From assembly GCA_013286365.1 (NCBI GenBank), contig JABDFY010000021.1:1-38240 (forward strand): a stretch of DNA of 38,240 nt, written 5' to 3'. Source of the DNA: Alphaproteobacteria bacterium. GTDB taxonomy: Bacteria > Pseudomonadota > Alphaproteobacteria > UBA9219. A program made the translations under genes and the position numbers. The notes beneath the pieces were generated by a model. The model was given only the letters and a program-made list of their open reading frames with translations, did not search any database and had not been told where the DNA came from. This document shows, one piece after another, positions 1 through 9,252 of the stretch (the stretch's first letter is position 1; the number at the start of each line of letters is the position of its first letter).

Positions 1-977
1 TCACTCAGAACCTCCTCAACTTGACGATAGAATCTATCGTGACGTTCCAGAACTTTATGGCCGACATATTCGTGGGTTGTTTTATCATCGGCGATTTTTT
101 GAAGAACTTCAGCTGATATCTTCATATCCCAGTTAGGTCCCAAGCCAAATAGTTCTGCTGCTGCTACGGCAACGGCCCGTGTTAGACCACGAAGCGAGGT
201 AGGGCCGCTTCGCTTGGTCAATGGAACGAGTGGTTCACGTCTAATGCCTAATCGTCTATATAATCTTTCCCTTTCCCAATCTTCATCGCCCTTCTCGGAT
301 GGTGGATACTGACGGCCAAAGCGACGTTGCAAGTAACTGCCGATCTCTTTTATTCTTTTAGTGGCTATCTCTAGAGCTGCTTCACAGTATTCGCGTCCTA
401 TACCGCGAAATGTTGGTTTATCTCTCATTTTTGTGTTGTGTAAAACGGGTGTCGTTGGTGGCTCCAATTCCTTGATAAAGGCCTCAAGTTTCATGTGATT
501 GGATGTGGCGTCATGGCGTGAGTCGCTATGCAAAAGCGTGTAATGTAAAGCCGAGCCATAGAAGGCCAGATCACGCAAATAGCCGTTGTCACTTAAGGCC
601 CAAAGAACAGGAAACATAATAAGGTGAAACTTTTCTTGGCCCGCGCCTATCTCCGTTATGCGATTGTGCCAGGTTCGCAAGGCATCTAATTGTTTTCTAA
701 CGAGCGTGCTGTCTAGGCTAGCTGAAATACGCAGCGTATTGACGATTTCAGCCTCGAGCTGTTGCCCTTCATCATCCTCATCGGCATGGGTACCAAGCAC
801 CGACATTAGTTTTAGAAAATGATGTGCAATTTGTCGGCGTGAATGCGGTTCAGCTAGAACATCGCGTATTTCGTCTATTTCAGAGAAACTGAAATTGGTT
901 GATGAGCTAATTTGTGGAAATAGTGCCAAATCACTTTGCTCTTCAGTAGGCTCACTATATAAAATTGTTTGACCCAT
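1..977 (-). CDS. Hypothetical protein, partial (3' end beyond window)
   Basis: An open frame starts at ATG 977 (MGQTILYSEPTEEQ...) and runs off the left edge with no stop, giving 325 codons. A GAAGAG Shine-Dalgarno-like stretch lies about 8 bases upstream of the ATG. The protein is soluble looking, charged and mostly helical, with no signal peptide or membrane segment. A basic stretch (RRFGRQYPPSEKGDEDWERE) is followed by an Ala-rich helix (LTRAVAVAAAELFGLG). I do not recognise the family. It is divergent from the pentapeptide-repeat gene, with 291 bp between them. That the frame is real is well supported by its length and start; its function is unknown. Confidence 0.75.
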   Translation of the reverse strand, partial: MGQTILYSEPTEEQSDLALFPQISSSTNFSFSEIDEIRDVLAEPHSRRQIAHHFLKLMSVLGTHADEDDEGQQLEAEIVNTLRISASLDSTLVRKQLDALRTWHNRITEIGAGQEKFHLIMFPVLWALSDNGYLRDLAFYGSALHYTLLHSDSRHDATSNHMKLEAFIKELEPPTTPVLHNTKMRDKPTFRGIGREYCEAALEIATKRIKEIGSYLQRRFGRQYPPSEKGDEDWERERLYRRLGIRREPLVPLTKRSGPTSLRGLTRAVAVAAAELFGLGPNWDMKISAEVLQKIADDKTTHEYVGHKVLERHDRFYRQVEEVLS

Positions 978-1268
978 TAAATACTCTTCAATAACAAAAA
1001 AGTTTCTATGTATATAATTAAACAGCCCTCTATTTGAGTTACCATCTTCAACAATTACGGCGAATCACCGCCTCTTTTAAAAAAGTGATGGCAACAGAAA
1101 TAAATAGGTACTTATGTTGTCCTAAATTTTAAGCCGCAAGTAAATGAGCTTTTAAGCCAAAGAGGCGTCTTACAAAAATCTAAATTAACCATACTCAAGC
1201 ATATGAATATTGCCGACGTCACGTTAACCTACAACGATACATTTTTTGTACCAATTTGAAGGTGGGTA

Positions 1269-2645
1269 ATGAGTGGTGGTCAATCATTTAGAGGTGTGCA
1301 GGGTCGCAAGCCAACTTTTGAAGAACTGACAAATATCCTCGAACGTCATAACGCTTATCGTCATATGCGGCACGGCGGAATTCGTGCCAATCTTAAATTC
1401 TGCGATCTATCGAACCAAGATCTGAGCGGTTTTGATCTCGGCGAGGCTGAACTTTCGGGTGTCAAATTCACTTACGCGCGTTTGTCAGGCGCTCAGCTTG
1501 TGGGTGCAAATCTATATGGTGCTGATTTATCTAAAGCCAATATGTTTCGTTGTGATCTTACGCGGGCCGATAAGCGGGGCTCTATTATGAATGGTACAAA
1601 CTTAACGCAAGCCAAACTTTTGGAGACAGATTTGCGTGAGGGTACACTGGTTCAATGGGAGCGAGGTAAGGATTGGACGGGGGGAGGGCGAGCTACGGGC
1701 GGCGCTACGAATTCATCCCAGATCGTATTTGATGAAGCTAATATGAAAGGGGCACGCTTTTCTGATTCGTTTACGCGCCAAACAGACATGACAAATTCGG
1801 TGTTACGTCAGGCGGTTTTACGTGGGGCGCAAATGGTCAATGTCAATCTAACATGTACCGATCTACAAGGTGCTGATCTGTCGTTGGCGGATATGACGGG
1901 CGCTAACTTTAAAGGTGCTGATTTAACGGGCGCTGAATTAGCCAAGACTATACTGAATAATGCCAATCTTATCGGCGCCATTGTTGAGGATACTCAATTA
2001 AACCAAGCCGCTTCATACAAAGGTGCTCGTAATCACCATTCGCTTTCAGATCTTGGCAGTAGTCTTGCTTCAAATATCAAGCAACACGATCTATGGATTG
2101 CCAGTAGTGGCACCGTAGGAAAACGTTTAGATCTCAGCGGTTATGATCTCGTCAACCAGGCTCTTAAAGCGACTAATTTATCTGGCGCCTTACTGATTTC
2201 AGCTAAACTTTATGGTGTTGATCTAAGCGACAGCCTTCTTATCATGGCCGATCTATCTTATGCCGATTTGCGGCAGGCAGATTTGCGTGGTGCTGATATG
2301 CGAGGCATACGCCTTGAAGGAGGAACATTATCTGGTGCAAAATTAAATGGAGCACGCCTTGGCAGCGTTCATGTTCCTGGCCAAAAAAGCCGCTTGCAAC
2401 GTTCACAGTTGTTAATGGGGCGCTTTGAGAACGCTCAATTAGCAGGCTGCGATTTGCAGGAAGCTAATTTGATCGGTGCTAATCTTGCCGGGGTTAATTT
2501 GAGAAACTCGAATTTGAGAGGTGCTGATTTCTCCGGTGCAAACCTTAAAGGTGCTGATATGTCTGGCGCAGATACATTGGACGCTGTCTTCGATGGCGCC
2601 GATATTATCAATGTCATAGGTTGGAGCCGGCAAGCTGGGCGCTAG
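1269..2645 (+). CDS. Pentapeptide-repeat protein
   Basis: A 458-residue protein dominated by A(D/N)LxG pentapeptide repeats in two blocks, about residues 44-255 and 286-450. A less regular linker lies between them (around KGARNHHSLSDLGSS). Such repeats fold into a right-handed quadrilateral beta-helix; known members include DNA-mimic gyrase protectors and many uncharacterised cytosolic or secreted proteins. The N-terminal 40 residues (TFEELTNILERHNAYRHM) are helical and not repeat-like. There is no signal peptide. The start is preceded by a GGTGGG ribosome-binding site. The gene ends 25 bp from the convergent barrel-protein gene. The fold is certain; the function cannot be read from the sequence. 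Confidence 0.9.
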   Translation: MSGGQSFRGVQGRKPTFEELTNILERHNAYRHMRHGGIRANLKFCDLSNQDLSGFDLGEAELSGVKFTYARLSGAQLVGANLYGADLSKANMFRCDLTRADKRGSIMNGTNLTQAKLLETDLREGTLVQWERGKDWTGGGRATGGATNSSQIVFDEANMKGARFSDSFTRQTDMTNSVLRQAVLRGAQMVNVNLTCTDLQGADLSLADMTGANFKGADLTGAELAKTILNNANLIGAIVEDTQLNQAASYKGARNHHSLSDLGSSLASNIKQHDLWIASSGTVGKRLDLSGYDLVNQALKATNLSGALLISAKLYGVDLSDSLLIMADLSYADLRQADLRGADMRGIRLEGGTLSGAKLNGARLGSVHVPGQKSRLQRSQLLMGRFENAQLAGCDLQEANLIGANLAGVNLRNSNLRGADFSGANLKGADMSGADTLDAVFDGADIINVIGWSRQAGR

Positions 2646-2670
2646 TTTATTTGGAACTTAAAGGGCCAAT

Positions 2671-3993
2671 CTAGAATTCAGCTCTCGCATGTACAGCAAC
2701 GGCTGGATTAATTCTTCGTGTGAATACAGGATCAGAGTATTCAAATAACTCATCTTGTGCTGTAAACCCAAAGGATAATCTTTGAAGTATACCCAGCGAA
2801 CTACTGCCAAATAAATTTCGTATTTCACCCTTAACGCCAACAGTCCAAGACCGCCAACTGCCTTTATGTATTGAGTATTGTGTTCCACTTACAAAAGGGC
2901 CACCGTCAAACATCACGTTTCCAAAAGATAGATTGTATTGTAGTTGAGCGCTTTGCACCCCCTCGAATGCAGTATTGTTTGACGGATTAATGATGGCGTC
3001 TTGTGTACCCGTTATTCTATAAGCACCTCCGCCAAGGACTAGTTTCGCATGTTCGAGAAACAAAATGGCCGGTACATTCATATTGATTGTACCATTCACT
3101 CCGACTGTCGAGCCGTCGGACGATAGTGATGTAATACCTTTTACGTTAACTTGCTCAATATTTAATAATCCTTGAAGGTCAGTTGAATAGCTCAGGGTGA
3201 CGGTATTGGCTCTGACTTCGCCTGAGCTTGGCTTGAGCACGCCTGGTTTTGTGGTGATGGTTCCATTTACAGGTGCTTGCGGCGTATAAGTGTACGACCC
3301 GCCGTTCTGTTCTGCTTTGGCATCAGAAATTGAATCTGAGACTGACCAGTTATCATTTAATCTATAGGTCATGCCAGCAAAGAATGTTTGACTTTGATAG
3401 GGGCTCAACACTGTTTCAGTCGCTGGTGCCGTAAAATAATTTATGCGTGTTTCAAGCTTTTCGCCAGGGACATATGTCTTGACATAAATGGTCGTCTCTA
3501 CGCATGTTTTTACTGATTTCTTGTTGACCTCTTTAGTTGAACAAGTCGTAACGACCTTTGGGACTTCGACAGCCACCTCAGTAGGGACTTCGACTTGATA
3601 GCTTTGTTGTACAGAAACTTTGCTTACATTGTTGGTTTGCGACTCTTGAAAAACGCCTTGAGTGCCAAATGTAATAGAAAACGTATCACCGTTGTACCCC
3701 ATCTGAGAATTCCAACCGGCAGCTTTAACGGTTGCAGTTGAGACCAATGACGTTGGAATAGTCAAAGTATTCCCATAGGAACCACCTTCGCTCATCCAAT
3801 ACCGGTAGGGGCTCGCTCCCGTATTAGGCGTCGGCATATTTGTATCTGAATTGATCAGCCCACCATTGGGGCTATTCAATCCTATATTGGGCACCGCTTG
3901 CGCCAGCGCTTGCGCCGATGAAAGTAACAAACTAGCGCCATATAATTGAAACAAAAGGCGGGATAAACGTCTCCGCGTAAAATACATATCCAT
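2671..3993 (-). CDS. Outer-membrane beta-barrel protein with signal peptide
   Basis: I start it at ATG 3993 (440 aa). A longer reading from a TTG at 4029 only adds residues ahead of a good signal peptide, and a GGGG motif lies upstream of 3993. Residues 1-33 are a signal peptide (basic TRRRLSR, then a hydrophobic core, cleavage near ALAQA). The mature chain has alternating polar/hydrophobic strands and ends in ...HARAEF; a terminal Phe is the usual BAM-recognised end of outer-membrane barrels. A charged insertion near residues 135-180 carries two cysteines 13 apart (151 and 164), uncommon in this class. I cannot assign a substrate or named family. Confidence 0.8.
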   Translation of the reverse strand: MDMYFTRRRLSRLLFQLYGASLLLSSAQALAQAVPNIGLNSPNGGLINSDTNMPTPNTGASPYRYWMSEGGSYGNTLTIPTSLVSTATVKAAGWNSQMGYNGDTFSITFGTQGVFQESQTNNVSKVSVQQSYQVEVPTEVAVEVPKVVTTCSTKEVNKKSVKTCVETTIYVKTYVPGEKLETRINYFTAPATETVLSPYQSQTFFAGMTYRLNDNWSVSDSISDAKAEQNGGSYTYTPQAPVNGTITTKPGVLKPSSGEVRANTVTLSYSTDLQGLLNIEQVNVKGITSLSSDGSTVGVNGTINMNVPAILFLEHAKLVLGGGAYRITGTQDAIINPSNNTAFEGVQSAQLQYNLSFGNVMFDGGPFVSGTQYSIHKGSWRSWTVGVKGEIRNLFGSSSLGILQRLSFGFTAQDELFEYSDPVFTRRINPAVAVHARAEF

Positions 3994-4122
3994 AAAACAT
4001 TGCCCCAAAAAATTATGCTCGCTAATCAATGCTTCAACGGTGTCATTAAAAAGAAGTAATCATGGTCATATTCGGGCAAAAACTAACACGATAGGTTATG
4101 GTTAATATAGTTTCATCAGGAC

Positions 4123-4401
4123 TTGGTCTTTCATTTTTCCTTACGCAACAAGGTAAAATACCTTATGAGCGACATGTCAACCTCGCTTCTCGGCCGAGTA
4201 ATTGACAGATTTTACCTTAGACCTAAGTTATCTTACTATTTTCTCATAATCCCTTATGACTTGAAACCAGGAGCATCAACTCTTGAGATCGATGATCACC
4301 CATCAAGTTTCGAAGCTGAAGAACCGGTGCAGAACTTCTTCCTTATCACCTGCGATCGGATAATTATCTGCATAAATGGTCGTGGCTTATTCCGAATATG
4401 A
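4123..4401 (+). CDS. Possible small hypothetical protein
   Basis: A 92-codon frame opens with TTG at 4123 after a weak AGG. An internal ATG at 4165 (MSDMSTSLLGRV) would give about 78 residues. The product has no signal peptide, no clear membrane helix and no motif I recognise. It lies in an otherwise gene-poor stretch between two genes. The weak start signal makes this doubtful, and it may be a chance frame. Confidence 0.25.
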   Translation: MVFHFSLRNKVKYLMSDMSTSLLGRVIDRFYLRPKLSYYFLIIPYDLKPGASTLEIDDHPSSFEAEEPVQNFFLITCDRIIICINGRGLFRI

Positions 4402-4745
4402 CGTCATCGAAAATTCTTCTATCAAAGAGCACATTTTTGATAACCATTTAAGGGCAGCCCTAACGCAATTTCGTCATACAAATTAAATGCTGTAGTGCAC
4501 AATCTCGAGCGTTTTTTATATAAAATGATGAGGTGTTAGAATGACTGAAAATAGCCATTTTTTGCCATATTTTATACAACGCAGATGCAGCAGGAAATTC
4601 TCTATGATTGCAAGGGCAATGCTGCGCCTGCAAAGCCAGATTTAATCAGTGCACCGCACACATGTAAATCGTAACCCGCTATCAACTATGATCACTTAGA
4701 ATTCAGCTGCAGTGGTCATCATTGCGTTTTATGTGGAGGAATATA
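4402..4745. other. Intergenic stretch, no gene seen
   Basis: This stretch is AT-rich and contains no convincing coding frame, RNA gene or repeat. Its last 12 bases hold the GGAGGA ribosome-binding site of the downstream DUF1761 gene. I could not identify a clear promoter. Confidence 0.5.
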
Positions 4746-5150
4746 ATGGGTAAGACGAACATCTTCACAGTGCTTATAGCTGTGGTGGTACAGTTCATAG
4801 TCGGTTACCTATGGTACGGCTCTTATTTGTTTGGAGACGTAATGACAACGAGTGGCGGACATGCCATTGATTTTCTAAAATTGGATGGTATCTCGCTACT
4901 TCTAGTACTTCTTACCAGCTATGGCTTAACTCATATCTTTGACTTGCTTGATAAGTTGACGGGCACCAAAGATATCGGTGGCGGTCTAAAACTGGGATTA
5001 ACCGTTGGTACATTTGCGATTGGCTTGCCGATCGTGATGTTGATGAATCTGATGGGCTACGGCCACATCGTGCTCTTGGTGGTATTCTGCCACCTCGTGC
5101 TAATCAGCGTACTAACGAACATTGTCGTGATTAAGCTGAAACATGCCTAA
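4746..5150 (+). CDS. DUF1761-family small membrane protein
   Basis: A 134-residue protein starting at ATG 4746, chosen because GGAGGA (4735-4740) sits 5 bases upstream; a TTG at 4722 is in frame but lacks a site. Four hydrophobic segments are evident: VLIAVVVQFIVGYLWYG, ISLLLVLLTSYGLTHIF, LGLTVGTFAIGLPIVMLM and IVLLVVFCHLVLISVLTNIVV. The GYLWYGSYLFG motif after helix 1 is characteristic of the DUF1761 family, inner-membrane proteins of unknown function. It is a single-gene unit closed by a strong terminator. Confidence 0.8.
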   Translation: MGKTNIFTVLIAVVVQFIVGYLWYGSYLFGDVMTTSGGHAIDFLKLDGISLLLVLLTSYGLTHIFDLLDKLTGTKDIGGGLKLGLTVGTFAIGLPIVMLMNLMGYGHIVLLVVFCHLVLISVLTNIVVIKLKHA

Positions 5151-5169
5151 GTAGGCTTCGGAACGAGGG

Positions 5170-5206
5170 CGGGGACTATCGAGAGGTCCCCGTCTTTGTT
5201 TGTCTT
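5170..5206 (+). terminator. Rho-independent terminator after the DUF1761 gene
   Basis: A perfect 7-bp stem CGGGGAC (5170-5176) / GTCCCCG (5186-5192) with a 9-base loop is followed by a T-rich tail (TCTTTGTTTGTCTT). It lies 20 bp past the DUF1761 stop, just before the end of the convergent operon. Confidence 0.85.
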
Positions 5207-5212
5207 CATTGC

Positions 5213-6640
5213 TTAATACAACGCGTCAAATATTTTTCCAGGGTTCATGAGATTATCAGGATCGATGGCTCGTTTGATCTTGTGCATAAGATTGATTTCG
5301 GCCGGTGCCTTATACTTTTTTAGCTCGTCTTTGCGTTCAATACCTATGCCATGTTCGGCGCTAATGCTGCCGTGACGCCTGACAACTTCGGTAAAAACAA
5401 TTTCTTTAATCTGTTTTCTAAAAATGGCCGTTGGCGGTGCGGGCATGTACATATTGTAGTGAATGTTGCCATCGCCAATATGCCCAAAGGGCATAAGTGT
5501 CATTTCTGGTGCCACCGCACTAATTTTTCTGCCTGTGTCTTCGAGAAAATCAGCCAACTGGGTCAAGGGCAAAGAGATATCAAAGTGAATACCCGTTCCT
5601 TCTTTGCGCAACGCTTCCGATGTGCTTTCACGAAGCGCCCAGAATTGTTTTGCATGTTCAAAGCTTTCGGCGAGGACAGCATCGAGAATCTTACCATTAT
5701 CCAAGGCCTGCGCCGCCATATTCTCGAAAACAGCGCGTAGGGGAGCTGAAATTGATGAAGCTGCAAGCTCGACTAATAAATAATAGGGAGTTTCTGCCTT
5801 TCCCGGATAACGAGCGCCGGGTATATTCTTGATAACCAACTTTAATGCCGCCGCCGACATGATTTCAAATGCACTCAAGTATTCGGCACATTCCTTGCGA
5901 AAGACCTGTAATAGATCCAGAGCACATTGGGCATTGGGGATTGCAAGTATCGCTGTCAAAGTTTGGTTTGGTTTCGGAAACAGTTTTAAGGTAGCCGTCG
6001 TCACAATACCAAGTGTGCCCTCGGCACCTATAAAATATTGGCTTAAATTATAACCTGTATTGTCTTTGCGCAGACCTTTTAGGTTTGCAATGATTCCACC
6101 GTCCGGCAGGACTACCTCAAGTCCGAGCACCAACTCCCGCATATTCCCATAGCGCAACACACCTGTACCACCGGCGTTGGTCGAAATAATGCCGCCAATT
6201 TGAGCGCTGCCTTCAGAGGCTATGCTGAGAGGAAAGAGAAACCCGCGATCATTAGCCACATCTTGAAGGCTTTCTAATATAACACCTGCTTCAACTGTAA
6301 TGCTTGAGCCTACGGCATCAAACGAACATATTTTGTTCATACGCGATAGACTGACGATCAATTCATTACCCCTTTGCGAGGGAATGCTGCCGCCAACCAG
6401 CCCTGTATTACCGCCTTGTGGAGTCATGGGGATTTGCTTTTGGTAACAGATTTTGACCAACGAAGCGACTTCTTGCGTCGTTGACGGTAACGCAATAAGT
6501 GGCGAGTTGCCCACCGATCCGTTGCGCCATGAAGTAAGATATGGCTGCATGCGATGGGGCTCATCGATCCAACCGGACGGTCCTAGCAACTTTTTAATCT
6601 GATTGAGCGCATCTGTATTTGGCCCAGATTTATCAGACAT
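5213..6640 (-). CDS. FAD-binding oxidase, probable D-2-hydroxyglutarate dehydrogenase
   Basis: A 475-residue flavoprotein of the GlcD/D2HGDH/D-lactate dehydrogenase family. It has an FAD-binding PCMH domain with PQGGNTGLVGGS at 74-85 and LRKDNTGYNLSQYFIGAEGTLG around 190-211, then a C-terminal FAD-oxidase domain with FGHIGDGNIHYN (385-396) and SAEHGIG (427-433). The GGNTGLVGGS...RMN and LRKDNTGY stretches read closest to D-2-hydroxyglutarate dehydrogenases. That enzyme oxidises D-2-hydroxyglutarate to 2-oxoglutarate, which fits the DUF1338 protein in the same operon making D-2-hydroxyglutarate. Its start overlaps the upstream gene by 8 bp. The specificity (2HG versus D-lactate or glycolate) rests on context. 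Confidence 0.85.
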   Translation of the reverse strand: MSDKSGPNTDALNQIKKLLGPSGWIDEPHRMQPYLTSWRNGSVGNSPLIALPSTTQEVASLVKICYQKQIPMTPQGGNTGLVGGSIPSQRGNELIVSLSRMNKICSFDAVGSSITVEAGVILESLQDVANDRGFLFPLSIASEGSAQIGGIISTNAGGTGVLRYGNMRELVLGLEVVLPDGGIIANLKGLRKDNTGYNLSQYFIGAEGTLGIVTTATLKLFPKPNQTLTAILAIPNAQCALDLLQVFRKECAEYLSAFEIMSAAALKLVIKNIPGARYPGKAETPYYLLVELAASSISAPLRAVFENMAAQALDNGKILDAVLAESFEHAKQFWALRESTSEALRKEGTGIHFDISLPLTQLADFLEDTGRKISAVAPEMTLMPFGHIGDGNIHYNMYMPAPPTAIFRKQIKEIVFTEVVRRHGSISAEHGIGIERKDELKKYKAPAEINLMHKIKRAIDPDNLMNPGKIFDALY

Positions 6641-8150
6641 TGAAAATGATTCCCTGGGCTAGAGCAGGTTTTTCTGATCCATAATAGACTGTGCTGGTTT
6701 GGCGACGCATATAATTTTTCCAAGCATCAGAACCAGACTCGCGGCCACCGCCGGTCTCTTTCTCACCACCAAAGGCGCCACCAATTTCAGCGCCACTCGT
6801 GCCAATATTAACATTGGCAATGCCGCAGTCGCTGTATTTACGGAATAATTCCGCTTCGCGTAAGTCGTTGGTAAAAATTGCAGACGATAATCCTTGCGGA
6901 ACGTCATTATGAATTTTGATCGCCTCTCTCAAAGTTTTGTAAGGGATAACGTAGAGAATGGGCGCAAAAGTTTCGCCACGCATAACTTCAGTTTGTCGCG
7001 GTAGCTTTACCAAAGCCGGCTCGACGTAGTAAGCCGAAGCGTGTTTACGCTCAAAGACCCTACGGCCAAAATATATTTCTCCGTTTTGGGATTTAGCTTG
7101 CTTCAGCGATTTTTGCATTTGCTCAAACGCGGACTTATCAATTAACGGTCCGACAAGAGTTTTCTTATCGAGCGGGTTGCCAATTTTATGATGAGCTATA
7201 ATGTCATAACTTTTTTTGAGTTGTTCAAATAACTTATCATATATTCTGTGATGAACGATAACGCGCCGTGTTGTCGTACATCTTTGTCCGGCAGTTCCAA
7301 CAGCACCGAAAAGAATTGAGTTAAGCGCTAAATTCAAATCGGCTTTATCACTGACGATAATAGCGTTGTTACCACCTAACTCGAGTAAAGAGCGGCCGAA
7401 GCGTTCGGCTATTTTTGGGCCAACCACTTTACCCATACGCGTGCTACCTGTGGCACTAACGAGCGAAATTGCTGGGTTAGATATAAGGCGATCTCCAAGT
7501 TTGGCATCGCCGAGCAGAATTTGGCTAAGATATCTAGGGGCGACATGGCCATTTTTTACATAGCGGCCCAAAGCTTTTTCAAAAACGGCCTGACATGCCA
7601 GGGCACAAAGCGGTGTTTTTTCCGAGGGCTTCCATAGCACAGGGTCTCCACAAGTAATGGCCAGGCTGAAGTTCCATGCCCATACCGCAACAGGAAAATT
7701 AAAGGCGCTAATGACACCAACCGGCCCCAGGGGGAGCCAGGTTTCCTGCATGTTATGTTCAGGCCGTTCAGAGGCAATCGTCAGGCCATAAAGTTGGCGC
7801 GATAAACCAACGGCAAAATCACAGATATCAATCATCTCCTGAACTTCACCTAAACCCTCGGCGAAGATTTTTCCACACTCAATAGTTACAAGTTGGGCCA
7901 GCTGATCTTTGTGGCGACGTAATTCCTCGCCGAAGAGGCGAACGAGTTCGCCTCGCTGCGGGGCAGGTACGTCACGCCAGGTTTGAAAGGCTTTCACCGA
8001 ATTTTTAATTTTGGTGTTGAAACTGGAAACACTATCGCTTCTCAAGCCGGCTAATTTGGTTCCATCAATTGGCGAGTAGACATCAATTCCTTTACCCGAA
8101 TATGAACTCAGTTTAACACCCAAAGCATTCAATAAGGCGGCTGCTTTCAT
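6633..8150 (-). CDS. L-aminoadipate-semialdehyde dehydrogenase (ALDH7 family)
   Basis: A 505-residue NAD-dependent aldehyde dehydrogenase. Catalytic features: Asn151 in SAFNFPVAVWAWN, Lys174, Glu257 in LELGGNNAII, and nucleophile Cys291 in GTAGQRCTTTRR. The C-terminal stretches NVNIGTSGAEIGGAFGGEK and TGGGRESGSDAWKNYMRR are signatures of the ALDH7A1/antiquitin group, which oxidises 2-aminoadipate-6-semialdehyde to 2-aminoadipate in lysine breakdown. It lies 3 bp after the saccharopine-dehydrogenase-family gene and overlaps the flavin dehydrogenase by 8 bp, so all are likely translated from one mRNA. The assignment is strong from motifs and stronger with the neighbours. Other ALDH7 roles, such as betaine aldehyde oxidation, are possible side activities. 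Confidence 0.92.
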   Translation of the reverse strand: MKAAALLNALGVKLSSYSGKGIDVYSPIDGTKLAGLRSDSVSSFNTKIKNSVKAFQTWRDVPAPQRGELVRLFGEELRRHKDQLAQLVTIECGKIFAEGLGEVQEMIDICDFAVGLSRQLYGLTIASERPEHNMQETWLPLGPVGVISAFNFPVAVWAWNFSLAITCGDPVLWKPSEKTPLCALACQAVFEKALGRYVKNGHVAPRYLSQILLGDAKLGDRLISNPAISLVSATGSTRMGKVVGPKIAERFGRSLLELGGNNAIIVSDKADLNLALNSILFGAVGTAGQRCTTTRRVIVHHRIYDKLFEQLKKSYDIIAHHKIGNPLDKKTLVGPLIDKSAFEQMQKSLKQAKSQNGEIYFGRRVFERKHASAYYVEPALVKLPRQTEVMRGETFAPILYVIPYKTLREAIKIHNDVPQGLSSAIFTNDLREAELFRKYSDCGIANVNIGTSGAEIGGAFGGEKETGGGRESGSDAWKNYMRRQTSTVYYGSEKPALAQGIIFNV

Positions 8151-8153
8151 GAC

Positions 8154-9251
8154 TTAAACACTTTCTAGTTTGGGACAGAGTTCAACAAATTTTTTGCCAT
8201 GCGTCGTTTTCAGGAAGGCGGCCAGGGGGATTTCTTCCTGTTTGATGAATTTATTTTGTGGTAGAATAGCAAAGCTTACCATTTCGATTACCGCCGCCAA
8301 AGAGGCTGCCGTTGTCCAGACGATGGCTGGCCTTGCTTTGCCTGCAATCTTAAGCGGATCATATTGCGCTACCAAAACTTTTGTTTGCAGGCGACCATTG
8401 ATTTGTCCTTGTGCTGAAGCATGGATGAGCACGCGATCTTCGTCATCTGGGGGAAGTGCATTGCCAATCCGCTTGACTAAAGCATCCGGATCTTCACGAA
8501 AACGCAAGTCCTCTAATAATAATTTCATGCCGGATAAATGACCAGGATAGCGGATGCTTTTGTAGTCGAGCGTCTCGACTTTTCCGGCAAAAGTCTCGGT
8601 CATAGTGCCTAGACCGCCAGAGGTTGTGAAGGCTTCATATTCCATGCCATCGATACGCAAAATTTCGACATTTCGAAGCGGTGCGACCTTGTGGCGCTTG
8701 CCATCTGCGATAACATCGCATTCGGCAATATATTCATGGATAAGGCCATCGAGAGACCAATTGCCAGCGTAGCCTAACTGTCCGGTTGGGTGCTGGGGTA
8801 AAGCACCAACGCGAAGTTTGATATAACGCAAGGCGCCGGGGTCAAAGGCAGATGCTAGATGGGCGCCAAGAATGGCAATAAAGCCGGGCGCCAACCCGCA
8901 TTGTGGGATCATGGTCTTGGGCGAGTTTTGCGCCAATTTACGCACAGCCTCCGTCGTTTTAATGTCTTCCGTCGGGTCGAAATAGTAAATACCGGCTTTA
9001 TAAGCGGCCTCGGCAACGCCCAAGGTAAGTTGAAACGGGAGACAAGATATAACGGCATCGTGCTCGCCAAAAATTTTAGCTAACGTAGCGGAGTTCTTGG
9101 CGTCGCCAGATATAAAACTTATATCTTTAGGAAGATGTTGCGGCTTATTTGTATCAAAAGCCGTAACATCCATTTTTAATTCCTTGAGAAGCTCAGCCAG
9201 TAGTGAGCCGACGCCGCCGAGGCCAAGTATAAGTGGTTTCTTGATATTCAT
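8154..9251 (-). CDS. Saccharopine dehydrogenase / lysine 6-dehydrogenase family protein
   Basis: 365 residues from ATG 9251, placed 1 base after the upstream stop; an in-frame GTG at 9260 would overlap that stop and has no better site. The N-terminal Rossmann fold begins with LILGLGGVGS (GxGxxG at 10-15). The later TTSGG...GTMTETFAGK and SIRYPGHLSGMK stretches are typical of the Lys9/saccharopine dehydrogenase family. Expected product: 2-aminoadipate-6-semialdehyde, from saccharopine or, by lysine 6-dehydrogenase activity, directly from lysine. The length (about 365) suits lysine 6-dehydrogenases as well as short saccharopine dehydrogenases, so the substrate is open. No lysine-ketoglutarate reductase gene is in the window. 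Confidence 0.85.
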   Translation of the reverse strand: MNIKKPLILGLGGVGSLLAELLKELKMDVTAFDTNKPQHLPKDISFISGDAKNSATLAKIFGEHDAVISCLPFQLTLGVAEAAYKAGIYYFDPTEDIKTTEAVRKLAQNSPKTMIPQCGLAPGFIAILGAHLASAFDPGALRYIKLRVGALPQHPTGQLGYAGNWSLDGLIHEYIAECDVIADGKRHKVAPLRNVEILRIDGMEYEAFTTSGGLGTMTETFAGKVETLDYKSIRYPGHLSGMKLLLEDLRFREDPDALVKRIGNALPPDDEDRVLIHASAQGQINGRLQTKVLVAQYDPLKIAGKARPAIVWTTAASLAAVIEMVSFAILPQNKFIKQEEIPLAAFLKTTHGKKFVELCPKLESV

Positions 9252-9252
9252 T

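Noticed and set aside
2435..2633. Minus-strand frames inside the pentapeptide gene
   Set aside because: They are antisense shadows created by the repetitive GCTGAT-type codons of the real gene.
5351..6053. Plus-strand frames across the flavin dehydrogenase gene
   Set aside because: They lie opposite a well-supported gene with strong motifs and have no ribosome-binding site or recognisable domain.
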